Translations under genes and position numbers: made by a program
In this document: piece by piece, positions 10,101 to 18,626 of the stretch
Numbering within the stretch: the first letter of the stretch is position 1
Layout: the number at the start of each line of letters is the position of its first letter
DNA from: Verrucomicrobiia bacterium
GTDB taxonomy: Bacteria > Verrucomicrobiota > Verrucomicrobiia > Opitutales > Cerasicoccaceae
Assembly: GCA_030432235.1 (NCBI GenBank)
Contig: JAUIHT010000004.1
Coordinates: 248,001 to 312,000 of the forward strand
Length of the DNA stretch: 64,000 bases
Direction: 5' to 3'
The notes under the pieces: model-generated
Database searches by the model: none
What the model was told of the DNA's origin: nothing
The model's input: only the letters and a program-made list of their open reading frames with translations

Positions 10101-10290
10101 GCCGTGCTTTTTCAATCGTACGCACTGCCGTGCCAACAGTAGTTCCAGCATTTGCATCATGACCGTATGTTGGATCGACATAATAGGAAATCACACCTGA
10201 TGCCTTTGGGATATCGCTGAAGAGCAATATGCTTATTATAAACAATAGATTTATGATTTTTTGAATAGTTGGGGCTGGGGTAGGTTTCAT
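7117..10290 (-). CDS. Large secreted right-handed beta-helix protein (GH141-like opening) with C-terminal LamG-like domains
   Basis: This 1057-residue protein begins with a signal peptide (hydrophobic run about 13-31). It then has Y-Y-V-D-P-x-x-G-x-D-A-N-A-G-T and V-Y-L-R-G-G-V-Y-Y-I, followed by S-G-E-Q-P-I-L-S-G-G. This opening is typical of parallel beta-helix glycosidases such as GH141 and related unclassified families. Beta-helix rungs continue to about residue 640. Two beta-sandwich segments follow (about 660-860 and 865-1057), each with W-Y-(R/K)-type and D-N-(V/L)-R endings like LamG-type modules. It is probably extracellular and polysaccharide-active. The function at the level of bond or sugar is inference. 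It is separated from the SDR gene by about 120 bp with no recognisable terminator. Confidence 0.8.
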   Translation of the reverse strand: MKPTPAPTIQKIINLLFIISILLFSDIPKASGVISYYVDPTYGHDANAGTTVGTAVRTIEKARQLVSLVNDNMTDDIKVYLRGGVYYIDEPIIFTPSDSGTNGYKIYYTAYSGEQPILSGGVKLAGLNWVADTGFFNRYSAAITDPGVPNFVELYVGISDEKLSRAIRARHPNKVDEETLGNCFVTRGAYIGPGHEEFTSADAHISDASDSLAIKYTDFQDISNRVGSGSIEDAELVLLQHYYHDRLRISSTSTENDLTYLTFRNPEGSYFTSYAKSTLFFYDCPYYFENALGFIDTSDEWFLDMPVSGDRTLYYRIRAGEMSGSQISEYSFVVPKVKTLIQLAGTSDNSMVEDLVFSGLVFRHTAWRIDGRDPSGAGLVATQAMQIRGAPSVGEKVSAAFQAKYSRRIAITNNEFTQLGGSAIDFSTCVRNTKITYNNITDIAASGICLDTDITASLQGTVIPGEESYGLTIANNYIKGVGRLYTNAVGIWSNFVSDSYIEYNEILSSRYMGIQMGNFISGHQDVPQGNNRIQYNYISGVMTTHDDGAAIYTLARQKTMMSPPGRSSYIFENTIANMTRNPFSAYDTPPAYPFPMVPIYLDNNTEYAVVNNNYYTNINHDSGGLNVYEHFQLGAQNNIYSNANTSDSHVVERAGLTDYYFEPLADQIFDLDPEDTPLDWGYSTSSNGVVQVAGASSLVYPGSAVPQRCMEMSQTGGGYAYAWLSFDKIKDYGSIILDFNSSNLLNYKKLIYLYSSAGNQLALSVAMSGGSLVVYDGAVTQELLTNLQSNEWYRLRVDFDVKGQSFDLYFLDLGMQEGSGFMQLLLQNEPFRNAVNDVGYFVISAAEGSYNNTLSVDNVRVGRLVGKHIYEHDFEMVPAGSQLPTGWTNANGITVESSGGLHGQALRLEKADAAGDLMGAYTFEPLHGRVYVEAFLKTDIASSYYHQRAVYLRDSIGKEVVRVAFHNGYIQVQDDSGAWHSTDIIVEPNTYYKIGILADTVRQVSTVYVNGRASLSNIDFCYKTCALNRYLKTFNFGMGNYYTGTMHCDNLRIVARE

Positions 10291-10409
10291 GTTATAGCCA
10301 TACTAGGGGTTCATGTCTAATATTCTCATACTGATTAAGAAATGAATTTTATTATTTTATACTAGCAAACATCTACCAGCTAGGCCCATACCCGCGCTAT
10401 GCTACGCGT

Positions 10410-11240
10410 TTAGCCTCTAGCTATAAAATCGATCTCGCGCTCGATAGCCTCGGATTCAAAAATGGCAGGTTGTCCAATCTCAGCTTCTGATGAAAAGTCT
10501 CCCATGCTATAGTCCTTACCCCACCAGGACTCCAGAATGGCTGCCAATGGGCCTTCGCACCAGGATTGGCGACTAACTGCATTCAAGATGCGTACTCCAG
10601 GCCGGCGAGGCGCCTCGACCGCACGCGTGAAGGCCTCCAACGCCTGGGAACGAGATAGCTGCGTAAGTTGCGCAAGTGCCCACTCAGATATTTTGCCGGG
10701 GCGAATCTTGGGGGGAGGAGTTTCATCAGGATAGACTGCTGCCAAGCGAAGATTAACCACATCGATCTCCGGATTCTGCCGGTGCAAATAACGTGTCACT
10801 TCTTCCATGAGGTACTTGGAAAGACCGTAGCCATCACGATCCAGGCAGGGGTGTCCATCCGGGATGGGTAATTGCAAAGGCCGAAATGCCACCGACTGCA
10901 ATCCGACAACTGCTATCGAACTGGCATTGACGAACTTCCGGCACCCCCGGTCGATGAGGTAGCGCATCAGCGCGTGAGTTCCCTCGACGTTGACCCGCAA
11001 TCCGTCTGCCTCTGAGCAGCCGCCTGTCACGGCAGCCAAATGCACGACCGCGTCGACCTTGTGTGAGTCGAGGACGCTTAAATCATTCGAATCGGCAAAG
11101 CTGCCTTGGTAGTGTGTCTGATTCTCACCGTCAGGCAGCCCGTTGCGTGTTAGCGTGACGACGTGATGACGCTGCGACAGCTCATTGAGCAAAGCACTGC
11201 CAAGAAATCCGTTGGCACCAGTCATTAAAATCGTGAACAT
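10410..11240 (-). CDS. NAD(P)-dependent extended SDR / epimerase-dehydratase family protein
   Basis: The 276-residue product opens with the Rossmann motif T-G-A-N-G-F-L-G (residues 7-14). It has D-A-V-V-H-L-A-A near 63-70 and the catalytic pair Y138-x-x-x-K142 (Y-G-L-S-K). It is shorter than typical epimerases, so the C-terminal substrate domain is small. It is the last gene of the minus-strand operon that begins at 18536, 37 bp after the MDR dehydrogenase. A role in redox conversion of a sugar released by the GH4 or beta-helix enzymes is likely (context), but the substrate is unknown. Confidence 0.83.
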   Translation of the reverse strand: MFTILMTGANGFLGSALLNELSQRHHVVTLTRNGLPDGENQTHYQGSFADSNDLSVLDSHKVDAVVHLAAVTGGCSEADGLRVNVEGTHALMRYLIDRGCRKFVNASSIAVVGLQSVAFRPLQLPIPDGHPCLDRDGYGLSKYLMEEVTRYLHRQNPEIDVVNLRLAAVYPDETPPPKIRPGKISEWALAQLTQLSRSQALEAFTRAVEAPRRPGVRILNAVSRQSWCEGPLAAILESWWGKDYSMGDFSSEAEIGQPAIFESEAIEREIDFIARG

Positions 11241-11277
11241 AGCTAATTGCTTTTAACTGTGAGAATACGTCAGAGCC

Positions 11278-12282
11278 TTAAGGCCAGCGAACGACAACGC
11301 CCATGTAGGATTTATCCCCTTGAAGTATCTTTTCGTAGGCCGCAGGTGCGTCAGTAGCATCGACACGATGCGTGATCGTTTTCTCCCAAGGCAACAACCC
11401 CATGGACATGTGCTTGAGCACGGTCATACGGCAGGGCATATAGCCATCATCGCAAGGGAAGAACATTTTCAGGCGACGTTCGTGAGAAGGTAGAAACGAA
11501 AAGTTAAATGGCTCTTTCCCATAGTTACCCTGCCAGATGAATTTGCCTTCGAGGCGACATAGCTCGATGGCGGGCTGAATCATTGCGGGGATGCCGGTCG
11601 ACTCATAAACCACATCGGCACCGTTGGGGCAAAGGCGCTTTACCGCTTCACCCATCGGCTGCTCGTTCACATTGATAAGCTCATCTGCTCCAAACGCACG
11701 CGCCAACTCCAGCTGATGTGGCTCCAAATCAACCGCAATCACACGACACCCCCGCATGACGCAGGCAGCGATGACACCTAGACCAATCAGGCCACACCCC
11801 ACCACAACAACAGACTCACCCATCTGAGGTGCCGATGTGTCAACCGAGATATAGCCCACTGCCGGCATTACGAACATACTACTCGTCTCTGGGTCGCAAT
11901 CCTCCGGAAGCAGCCCAAGTCCAGGCGTCCCACCCACCTCCGATATGACATGTGAACAATGCGTTCCCGAGACGGCGCTGACAACGGTACCATCCTCAAG
12001 AACCGGGCTGACTACAGAGCTACGAACAAATACACGATCGCCCACCTTGATGCCTTTGATATCGGAACCGGTTTGTTCAACGACACCCGTGGACATATAG
12101 CCCGTGCACAAGGGATAAGGGCCCCAGCTGATCTTATTGCGTATCAGGGCAAACTCAGTGCCGATGCTGACTCCCGAGAAGCTTGTTTTTACCAGTACCT
12201 GGTTTCCCTTCGGCTCGGGTAAGCGAACAGGCCGCAAAGAGAATTGGCGATTCTCATCGGTGATCAAAGCGGTTGCTTCCAT
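11278..12282 (-). CDS. Medium-chain (MDR) zinc-type dehydrogenase
   Basis: The 334-residue protein shows the GroES-like N-terminal half (V-L-V-K-T-S-F-S-G-V-S-x-G-T-E, then G-Y-M-S-T-G-V-V and G-D-R-V-F-V) and a nucleotide-binding half with V-V-G-C-G-L-I-G-L-G near residues 160-170. The cysteine-rich structural zinc lobe of classical alcohol dehydrogenases is not visible. This fits the subfamily of sugar or polyol MDR oxidoreductases found next to glycosidases. It lies between the GH4 and SDR genes in the same operon. The likely job is oxidation or reduction of a monosaccharide from the pathway (inference). Confidence 0.83.
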   Translation of the reverse strand: MEATALITDENRQFSLRPVRLPEPKGNQVLVKTSFSGVSIGTEFALIRNKISWGPYPLCTGYMSTGVVEQTGSDIKGIKVGDRVFVRSSVVSPVLEDGTVVSAVSGTHCSHVISEVGGTPGLGLLPEDCDPETSSMFVMPAVGYISVDTSAPQMGESVVVVGCGLIGLGVIAACVMRGCRVIAVDLEPHQLELARAFGADELINVNEQPMGEAVKRLCPNGADVVYESTGIPAMIQPAIELCRLEGKFIWQGNYGKEPFNFSFLPSHERRLKMFFPCDDGYMPCRMTVLKHMSMGLLPWEKTITHRVDATDAPAAYEKILQGDKSYMGVVVRWP

Positions 12283-12327
12283 AATGTCTTATTTCAATGG
12301 TGAAAATTTCGGCAGCTTCGCGGTCGT

Positions 12328-13755
12328 TTAGCCGTGAAATTGAGGCAGCAGCTCACGGCCGGCTGCCAGTAGCTCATCGAGCATACTGGCGATATTCCTG
12401 TAGTCGTTTGAGTTATTCAAGGGATCGGCAAGCATGGCCTGCAGGGCCAGTTCACGGCATCCAGTGAGGGCTGCTTCGACGGTGAGGTTTTGATTAACAC
12501 AGTGCTTATGCGTGAGTGATAAAATGGCATCAGGAATGGGTCCAGAAACATGTGGCGCCAAAAGATTCCTCTGAAACGTACCCAGAGTCTCCACTACTGC
12601 CCCCATGGGTAAATTCGCAATTTGCCCGCGGTTCGGTACCGCAACGGGTTGCACCGTGGAAGGGCCGCCTGTTAAAGCTGCGATAATAGGGGCCAAAGAT
12701 TCTTCGGACGGCTTAGTCGGGACGGATTCGGGATCGTCATTCGTCCATGTCTCTATGCGGTCATTGAAGTAATCCATCCACAAGGTCTTGCGGTCCTCAA
12801 TGGAGGTCAAATCCACGCCAAAATCTGCGCCGTAGTGTGTTTTCTCCGAGAGAAAAAAGGGAAAGAATTCAACCAGGTGACGATCACCCGGATACGGCAT
12901 CACACCGTAATCCTTAAACAGCTGGAACTTGACTGACTCGGGGCTTCTTTTTGCGCTTAAGTTTACCAGTTTGCTCTCGGACTTACTCAGATTGCGTACC
13001 CCACCCTTGACATCAAAGCGCTTCAGCAGGGCCAGACCATCGTCACCCATGATGTCCAACTGCGTGATCCAGGCGAAGTGATTTATCCCGGCAATGGTTG
13101 CAGAACAGTTCTCCTGAAAGTTTTCGAACCCGAGCCATTCCTCCAACTTACCCATGAAGCCCATGTACTCATGGCAGAGCCCTACCACGCGAATAGAGGT
13201 TGTTCGGCTGATGGCCTGAACAATCTGACTCATCGGGTTGCTTAGATTAAGCAGCCAGGCCTTTGGGCAATGCCTTTCCATGGCCTTGGCGATATCCACG
13301 ACCACGGGTACATTCCTCAAGGTACGCGATATCCCTCCCGGACCCGTTGAATCCCCTACCGGTTGATAAATTCCATATTTTTTGGGAATCTCGATATCAT
13401 GCTCCATCGCATCTAGCCCACCGGTGGAAATGCATAATACCACAATGTCGGCATCAGCCAAGGCGAGCTCCAGCGAGGCCTCAGTATCAAGTCCGATCTG
13501 GGCATTCACCTTGCGGCTAATCGTCTCACAGACCTCCGCCATGGTGCTATTGCGCTCCCGGTCAATGTCATGCAGCACAAAAGTGGCATTTTGCAGATGC
13601 TCATTGACCGCGATATCCCTGAAGAGCACAGGCACCCATTGATAACTACCACCACCGATAAAAGTAATCTTGGGATGCGTTCTGTGCGATGGAATGCACT
13701 TGTCCTTTGGCCCAGCGAACTCGGCCTCTCCTATCGATTCCAATTGTCCAATCAT
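12328..13755 (-). CDS. GH4-family glycosidase (NAD- and metal-dependent)
   Basis: The 475-residue protein has the GH4 layout: Rossmann start K-I-T-F-I-G-G-G-S-Y-Q-W (about 29-40), L-H-D-I-D-x-E-R, the N-P-M-S segment, G-L-C-H-E-Y-M-G with the metal-ligand Cys/His, and G-I-N-H-F-A-W-I. The family cleaves glycosides by a redox-assisted elimination that uses NAD and a divalent metal. Members act on alpha-galactosides, alpha-glucosides, their 6-phosphates or alpha-galacturonides. There is no signal peptide, so it is cytoplasmic. The two dehydrogenases downstream in the operon fit an oxidised-sugar pathway. The substrate is not readable from sequence. Confidence 0.9.
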   Translation of the reverse strand: MIGQLESIGEAEFAGPKDKCIPSHRTHPKITFIGGGSYQWVPVLFRDIAVNEHLQNATFVLHDIDRERNSTMAEVCETISRKVNAQIGLDTEASLELALADADIVVLCISTGGLDAMEHDIEIPKKYGIYQPVGDSTGPGGISRTLRNVPVVVDIAKAMERHCPKAWLLNLSNPMSQIVQAISRTTSIRVVGLCHEYMGFMGKLEEWLGFENFQENCSATIAGINHFAWITQLDIMGDDGLALLKRFDVKGGVRNLSKSESKLVNLSAKRSPESVKFQLFKDYGVMPYPGDRHLVEFFPFFLSEKTHYGADFGVDLTSIEDRKTLWMDYFNDRIETWTNDDPESVPTKPSEESLAPIIAALTGGPSTVQPVAVPNRGQIANLPMGAVVETLGTFQRNLLAPHVSGPIPDAILSLTHKHCVNQNLTVEAALTGCRELALQAMLADPLNNSNDYRNIASMLDELLAAGRELLPQFHG

Positions 13756-13770
13756 AATTGCATTCGCATG

Positions 13771-14409
13771 TTAGCGATTCTGGTAGTTTAAGACGTATTC
13801 CTTAAGCGTCGCCTCGTCGGCCTTGTTTATGCTTTCGACATGTCCATCGACAAAAAGTACATTCAGCGCCTCATCATGTCGCCAGTCAGCATACGCATCA
13901 AAGCTGCCGGCACCAAAAGCATAATAGCCATCGCCACCACTCATGTGAGCCGTGTCCATAATCAGTACGGTCGAGGCGGGGTTGAGAAAGGTGTCTGGGT
14001 TGATCGCGATATTTCCACCAGTGCCTGCCGCATTCATACCGTAAGTACGACGCGCATTGCCATTGGGATAGGTGTCCAACGCCGCAGGACATAACAGGAT
14101 GTTATTCTCATTCATGTCTGGAAAGCGCTGCTCCATAAACTCATAAAGCGCCATCATCCAACTTAAGCCGGTCCCTACTCCCGGAACCGTATTATAGTTT
14201 CCGGACGTGGGCAGTTTACTGTCATTCTCCTGAGAGTATAACCGAAGTCCCATACCGATATTGCGTAAGTTAGACGTGCACTCAGCGCTCTCCGCCATGC
14301 TACGAACACTCGAAATCGAAGCGATGAGCAACGAACCCAGAATGGCTAATACTGCAATGACGGAAAGTAACTCCACCAGCGTAAAACCACGACTTCGATT
14401 CTCTCTCAT
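13771..14409 (-). CDS. Pseudopilin-like secreted protein (N-terminal methylation motif)
   Basis: The 212-residue protein starts with a short basic leader and the prepilin signature G-F-T-L-V-E-L-L followed by a hydrophobic helix (about residues 9-33). The body has the features common in Verrucomicrobiota and Planctomycetota pseudopilin-like proteins: C-x-x-N-L-R-x-I-G at about 51-59, and near the C-terminus H-x-x-x-x-N-V-L-F-V-D-G-H-V. It is embedded between glycan-degrading genes, 15 bp ahead of GH4 and 22 bp behind a beta-helix gene, which suggests a surface or secretion-related role tied to this locus rather than general pili. A second one occurs at 35230-35940. Confidence 0.85.
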   Translation of the reverse strand: MRENRSRGFTLVELLSVIAVLAILGSLLIASISSVRSMAESAECTSNLRNIGMGLRLYSQENDSKLPTSGNYNTVPGVGTGLSWMMALYEFMEQRFPDMNENNILLCPAALDTYPNGNARRTYGMNAAGTGGNIAINPDTFLNPASTVLIMDTAHMSGGDGYYAFGAGSFDAYADWRHDEALNVLFVDGHVESINKADEATLKEYVLNYQNR

Positions 14410-14431
14410 GCGCGTAAAATAATATGCTAGA

Positions 14432-16036
14432 TTATAGAGCGGTGATTAATGCAGGGAGGCTTCCGCTCATTTTTGTCTTTGAATCGACCACCAAGGGAAT
14501 ACTGCTCGGGGCCTTGCCCGCGGATTCCTTGTAAGTAACCCAGGGCCGCGAACTCCATTTGGGCTGTTCGGCAGTCACGTTGGTCCACGTAACATCCGCA
14601 TCCGTCAAAATAATCTGGGCTAGACCGTTACCGCGGACGGATACCTGATCCAATACGGCCGAACACTCCAAGAGGAACAGCCCCCAACCGAGATTATCGT
14701 AGATTTCGAGATTGGACGCCGTCATTGCACTGTGGCCGATGTTAACGAGACCGTTATCATTACCATAGAAAGAGCCTCCCGAAATTTCGCAATGGATGTC
14801 GTCATGTGCGGAAAAGCCTTCATCCAAAGAATGAAAACCTTCAATATCCTCAAAGACTAAGCTGTCTCCTGCGCCATGCAAATTGAAGGCATCATTCTGC
14901 GCACCCGACGCACGCAGGTTACGATAAATATGATGGGAAACATTCCACACTTTAACGACATAGGTACGCGTGGAAACCTCCCAACCCTCTGGACTCACCC
15001 CCGGAAGCAAAGTAATGCTTTGCTTGTCTTCGGATAGCATCGCGTACTGGGTAAACTGCTCTGTCTGCGCATCTTGACGCAACCGCTTCCCCTGGTAAGT
15101 CAGGACGTAGGGATACTCGACAGGAATTTTGCAAACATAGGTATCGCCCTCCTTACGAAATCCCGTCAATGGCTCGAAGCCCGTCACCAGCTCGCCATTA
15201 CCCTCAACAATGATAGGTGCTCCTGCCTTACCCGAAGTGGTAATCTCCAAGGCTTCGCGATAAGGGCCGCTCCCTTTGGCAATGCGAATAATATCACCGG
15301 ACCGACAAGCCGCCGCGGCCTCCTTCAGGCTGGCATAGGCGGCACCACCACGCTGATTCACCTCCAGGATACGCGGGCCAATCGCCGCGGAGTCACCGGA
15401 TGCTTTTGAAGAGGACGAGAGGATAAAATAAAGCGGCACGCCATAGTTCATTTTATCCGGATTGCTGGAATCCGACATGATTCCACGTCCACCGGAGTAG
15501 GCACCCGGATCAGAGTTAACCTCAAACACTAGAGAACGCCCTGCTGTACCCGGCTCCGTGTACTGGAGAATGAAGACGTAGTCGCCAGGGGCAAATTCAA
15601 CCGCTGGAAAACTAAGCACAAGCCATTTGCCGCTTGCCGGTTTCAGCCCATCGGTCATTGTGCCATCGAACTCAGCAATGACATCACCGGGCTGAGCTTT
15701 GCCGCTCTCTGATTTTGCAAAGACTAGCTTAAAGGGCGCATAAGCATCAAAGCCATCTGTACCGGAATTGATTTTTAGAGCCAGTTGCGTAGCGCTAAAA
15801 GCCTTCTCCACTGTAAATTGCTGACCAAGGTCACGTCTCCCTTGCCCTTCGATCCAGAATACGCGCATCCCCGCGGCTTTACCTGTGGGCACAAATGATA
15901 CGTCCTGCGCTAAACGCACCTCACCATCAACGAGTTCGCATTTAAAAGAACCCTTTTCCACGCCAGCTCCGCATAATAGACAGGGAGCCAGTATGGCTAA
16001 GCTAAGCGCGTAAAATATTGGATTCTTATTCATCAT
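14432..16036 (-). CDS. Secreted right-handed beta-helix protein, 534 residues
   Basis: There is a signal peptide (hydrophobic run about 9-23, A-P-C-L-L-C-G-A-G; a lipoprotein-like Cys is present). The N-terminal half (to about 210) looks like a beta-sandwich. After I-L-E-V-N-Q-R-G-G-A-A-Y-A-S-L-K-E-A-A, beta-helix rungs follow (G-D-I-I-R-I-A-K-G, A-P-I-I-V-E-G, and later N-L-x-I-Y-D-N and V-S-V-R-G-N repeats). The likely role is binding or cleavage of an extracellular polysaccharide. The family was not identified. The start is the last of M-M-N at 16036; CCCC lies 5 bases upstream of the first ATG. It has operon neighbours on both sides with gaps of 22-26 bp. Confidence 0.75.
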   Translation of the reverse strand: MMNKNPIFYALSLAILAPCLLCGAGVEKGSFKCELVDGEVRLAQDVSFVPTGKAAGMRVFWIEGQGRRDLGQQFTVEKAFSATQLALKINSGTDGFDAYAPFKLVFAKSESGKAQPGDVIAEFDGTMTDGLKPASGKWLVLSFPAVEFAPGDYVFILQYTEPGTAGRSLVFEVNSDPGAYSGGRGIMSDSSNPDKMNYGVPLYFILSSSSKASGDSAAIGPRILEVNQRGGAAYASLKEAAAACRSGDIIRIAKGSGPYREALEITTSGKAGAPIIVEGNGELVTGFEPLTGFRKEGDTYVCKIPVEYPYVLTYQGKRLRQDAQTEQFTQYAMLSEDKQSITLLPGVSPEGWEVSTRTYVVKVWNVSHHIYRNLRASGAQNDAFNLHGAGDSLVFEDIEGFHSLDEGFSAHDDIHCEISGGSFYGNDNGLVNIGHSAMTASNLEIYDNLGWGLFLLECSAVLDQVSVRGNGLAQIILTDADVTWTNVTAEQPKWSSRPWVTYKESAGKAPSSIPLVVDSKTKMSGSLPALITAL

Positions 16037-16062
16037 TAATGGGGTTGGGTTTAAGCAAAGAA

Positions 16063-17835
16063 TTAACGTAGGCTGTTCACTTTGATGGTATTGTTTTCAA
16101 TCAATACGTCAGCCTGATTGATCATAATCGGCTGACCACCACTGAGACCAAAGGTTTTTCCCATGGAACTCATATCCACCTGATTGACCGACTCGATGTG
16201 ATTATTGCGAATGACCACATCGCGCGCAGCGGAAACATTGATGCCATCGCGCGCGCTACCGCATATGGTATTATCCTCGATAATCAAATGACTGTTCCCT
16301 GGAAAATAAACGGGATCACCGTCGGTGGGGCTAATACGTGCAAATACGCAAATCACCCCAAACGTATATAAGTCATTCGGAAATGCCGGCATACCGTTTC
16401 CTACATCGGTAAAGTGATTACCTTTGACGGTGACGTCCTTAACCCAGCCGGCTTCTCGCCAGAAATCAAACTCTGGCCCCATGCTGATTCCCACGTCCTT
16501 GATCCGCTCAAAGCGGTTGTTCTCAATCAGCCCGTGGCCCGCCAAAATACGCAGCCCGCGAGCGCGGTGATCGTGAAAATAGGAATCGCGAACGACAAAG
16601 TCTGGCGTGGCCGTGGCGGGATATTCGCTAACGCTGCCTACGGGCACATTTTCAACCGGTTCCTCCAGACGAACCTGAAAGAAGGTGGCTTTTTTAGAAT
16701 GTTTGAAAGTGGGCCAGAATTGCAGTGCAAGTGGCCTCCACGCTTCGTAAGGCCTATCGACAATCTTGAATTCCTGCACCTTTCCTGTGGCCAAGGTGGC
16801 GTAATTCGTATCCGTAAGAAAACGAACGTCATCGCCAGGGTGAATGACGAGGTCGAAGAGCTCATCAGCCTGTGGTCGCATGGATAGAAAAGTATTTTCA
16901 TCAATCCATTCCAAAACAGGCAGCACCACCCCGTGAAGATTCATCGAGTCATCGCCCATGAATGCGAACTCACAGTTTTTCAGGAGTGGCCCTTTTCTCG
17001 TGTAAGCGGCGTTAAAGCCATCCGCGCACGTTGACAGGAGACGCTCTGCGGTCGCGCCTTCAGGTGGTGGCCCGGGTAGGATTTTCAACCTATCGAATTC
17101 GCCGGCTTCTTCGGCAAAACGGACAATAACCCCCAGGCCAGGAGACGCATTTATCGTCAGATCCTTAAACCGTAAGCCCTTACAGGCTTCCATGATTTTT
17201 AACGCGGATTCCGAGCGGTGGTTGAAAGCTACCCGGTCGCCAACTTCAACCATATCGAATCCCACTTCCCCTTCGCGGAAAGTAATCAGGCCACGCCTGT
17301 CATTAATCTTTTCGAAACGCTTCAAGTAGTAGTCTGGCGCCCCTGGCTTTAAGCAGTGCTCATCTGGCTCAAACAAATGCATACGGTTGACCAGGTACAG
17401 TTCACTCAATGCCGGATAACCGACGTCTATCTCCACCTCGGCAGTACCTGATGCTTCATCGACCTTGACTATTCTGCCCTGCGTGAAGGGCAAGGGGTCA
17501 TAGTCAATGGTCAAGCCCTGCACGGCTATGTCGGAACAGTGTTTGAAGGTAAGCGCTGGACCACTTGGATTCGTAGCCAGGAAGGTAACACCGTCGGCGA
17601 CGATTTTAAAGCCGCTCTTATTTTTAAGCACCAAGCCCTGAGGCGGCAATGGGTATACGCCTGGAGCAATGGTCACCTCGGAAACCCCCTCCCTCAGAGC
17701 GGGCAAAGCGGCTACAGGATCGGTAAGCGTCGCGGCCTCGGCGCTACCTAATTCGAATTGGGTCACCAGCGCCGCCATCAGAATGTAATTTAGTACTTTC
17801 ACTGAACATTGATCTCCGTTGCTACTACTTCGCAA
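16063..17835 (-). CDS. Secreted right-handed beta-helix glycosidase-like protein (GH110/GH28-like)
   Basis: In 590 residues a signal peptide (about 13-34, ending A-E-A) is followed by V-T-I-A-P-G-V-Y. Next comes C-S-D-I-A-V-Q-G-L-T-I-D-Y-D-P-L-P-F-T-Q-G, an opening shared by GH110 alpha-1,3-galactosidases and other parallel beta-helix enzymes. Later rungs include N-C-E-F-A-F-M-G-D-D-S-M-N-L-H-G and repeated I-E-(N/D)-N segments. The G-D-D-S-x-N-x-H-G block with paired Asp residues is a plausible catalytic region. It is second in the LacI-controlled operon. A perfect palindromic LacI-type site lies inside its signal-peptide coding region. Hydrolase rather than lyase activity is inference. Confidence 0.76.
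   Translation of the reverse strand: MRSSSNGDQCSVKVLNYILMAALVTQFELGSAEAATLTDPVAALPALREGVSEVTIAPGVYPLPPQGLVLKNKSGFKIVADGVTFLATNPSGPALTFKHCSDIAVQGLTIDYDPLPFTQGRIVKVDEASGTAEVEIDVGYPALSELYLVNRMHLFEPDEHCLKPGAPDYYLKRFEKINDRRGLITFREGEVGFDMVEVGDRVAFNHRSESALKIMEACKGLRFKDLTINASPGLGVIVRFAEEAGEFDRLKILPGPPPEGATAERLLSTCADGFNAAYTRKGPLLKNCEFAFMGDDSMNLHGVVLPVLEWIDENTFLSMRPQADELFDLVIHPGDDVRFLTDTNYATLATGKVQEFKIVDRPYEAWRPLALQFWPTFKHSKKATFFQVRLEEPVENVPVGSVSEYPATATPDFVVRDSYFHDHRARGLRILAGHGLIENNRFERIKDVGISMGPEFDFWREAGWVKDVTVKGNHFTDVGNGMPAFPNDLYTFGVICVFARISPTDGDPVYFPGNSHLIIEDNTICGSARDGINVSAARDVVIRNNHIESVNQVDMSSMGKTFGLSGGQPIMINQADVLIENNTIKVNSLR
17747..17762. promoter_or_regulatory. Putative intragenic LacI operator, CAATTCGAATTG family (third site)
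   Basis: CCTAATTCGAATTGGG is the exact reverse complement of the 16-mer at 18578-18593. It lies about 75-90 bp inside the coding region of the 590-residue protein. A site inside the second gene of the operon could act as an auxiliary operator for looping or as a roadblock, as in other LacI systems. Codon choice alone (Q-F-E-L-G) could also produce it, but a 16-base match by chance is unlikely. Confidence 0.45.
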
Positions 17836-17852
17836 CCAGAGGGTTGTAAGAT

Positions 17853-18536
17853 TTATTTACGGCGACGGAAATACAAAGCCAGCCCAAGAACACCAAGACC
17901 GATTCCCATGGCCATCGTGGCCGGCTCGGGCACAGCCTGGACAGTAAATGCCATATCGTAGCCTGGTGCGGAGAATGAACCCCCATCGTATTGCCACAGG
18001 CGGCCGTCAGTATAGTTATTTAACGTATCAACGTTAAACACCTGATCCTGGTCTGTCACACTCGCAATATTCCAAGAGAGCATGATGGTGTAGTAATTAC
18101 CCGATGTCAGACTGACGTTCTCTTCTAAGTCGAATAACAACCAATTGCCGTCGATTGGATTACTTGCCTGAGTCAGGTAATTGCCTGTCTGACTAGAAAT
18201 CGAAGAACCAACCGAGGTAATCACACTGCTCTCATAAACCGTCGCGGTGAAGGCCGCATCGTCGGCGCCCACCTGGACATTGCCGTTTGCCAAAAAGCTA
18301 AAAGAATCCAGGACGAAGTCCGAAGTCGCCAGAAAGGACTGACCCAAGTCGCGGCGCGAGGCCTCGTTATCACGCCACTGATAGCCGGCGTTACCTGTGG
18401 TTTGGCTGGCCATGACGTTCTCCGTAGGAGGCGTAGTGCCTAATTCGGTGACGGTAACACCGTGGGCAAAGGGTAAAAACAGGCTAACAACAGTAGATAA
18501 GGAAATCGTTTTAATGGTATTCATGGAGTATTTCAT
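17853..18536 (-). CDS. PEP-CTERM secreted protein
   Basis: The 227-residue protein has an N-terminal signal peptide (about 8-26) and a classic C-terminal sorting tail: V-P-E-P-A, a hydrophobic helix and a terminal F-R-R-R-K cluster. This tail is the substrate signal for an exosortase, which would cut and anchor the protein at the outer surface; no exosortase gene is in the window. The middle, with W-R-D-N-E-A-S-R-R-D-L-G-Q-S-F and beta-rich text, resembles carbohydrate-binding-like sandwiches seen in other Verrucomicrobiota PEP-CTERM proteins. It is the first gene of the operon that continues to 10410. An operator-like palindrome lies about 50 bp upstream. Confidence 0.87.
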   Translation of the reverse strand: MKYSMNTIKTISLSTVVSLFLPFAHGVTVTELGTTPPTENVMASQTTGNAGYQWRDNEASRRDLGQSFLATSDFVLDSFSFLANGNVQVGADDAAFTATVYESSVITSVGSSISSQTGNYLTQASNPIDGNWLLFDLEENVSLTSGNYYTIMLSWNIASVTDQDQVFNVDTLNNYTDGRLWQYDGGSFSAPGYDMAFTVQAVPEPATMAMGIGLGVLGLALYFRRRK

Positions 18537-18577
18537 TGCTGAGGGTTTAAGCGATGGGGATTAATCGAGCCGGGTTT

Positions 18578-18593
18578 CCCAATTCGAATTAGG
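18578..18593. promoter_or_regulatory. Putative LacI operator, CAATTCGAATTG family (operon promoter)
   Basis: CCCAATTCGAATTAGG lies between the LacI gene stop (18627) and the PEP-CTERM start (18536). It has a 10-bp perfect palindromic core with central CG, the usual geometry of LacI/GalR operators. It shares its core with sites at 19728-19739 and 17747-17762. Confidence 0.6.
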
Positions 18594-18626
18594 TGAAGGT
18601 TTGCTGATTAATAAAATTCATGCAAG

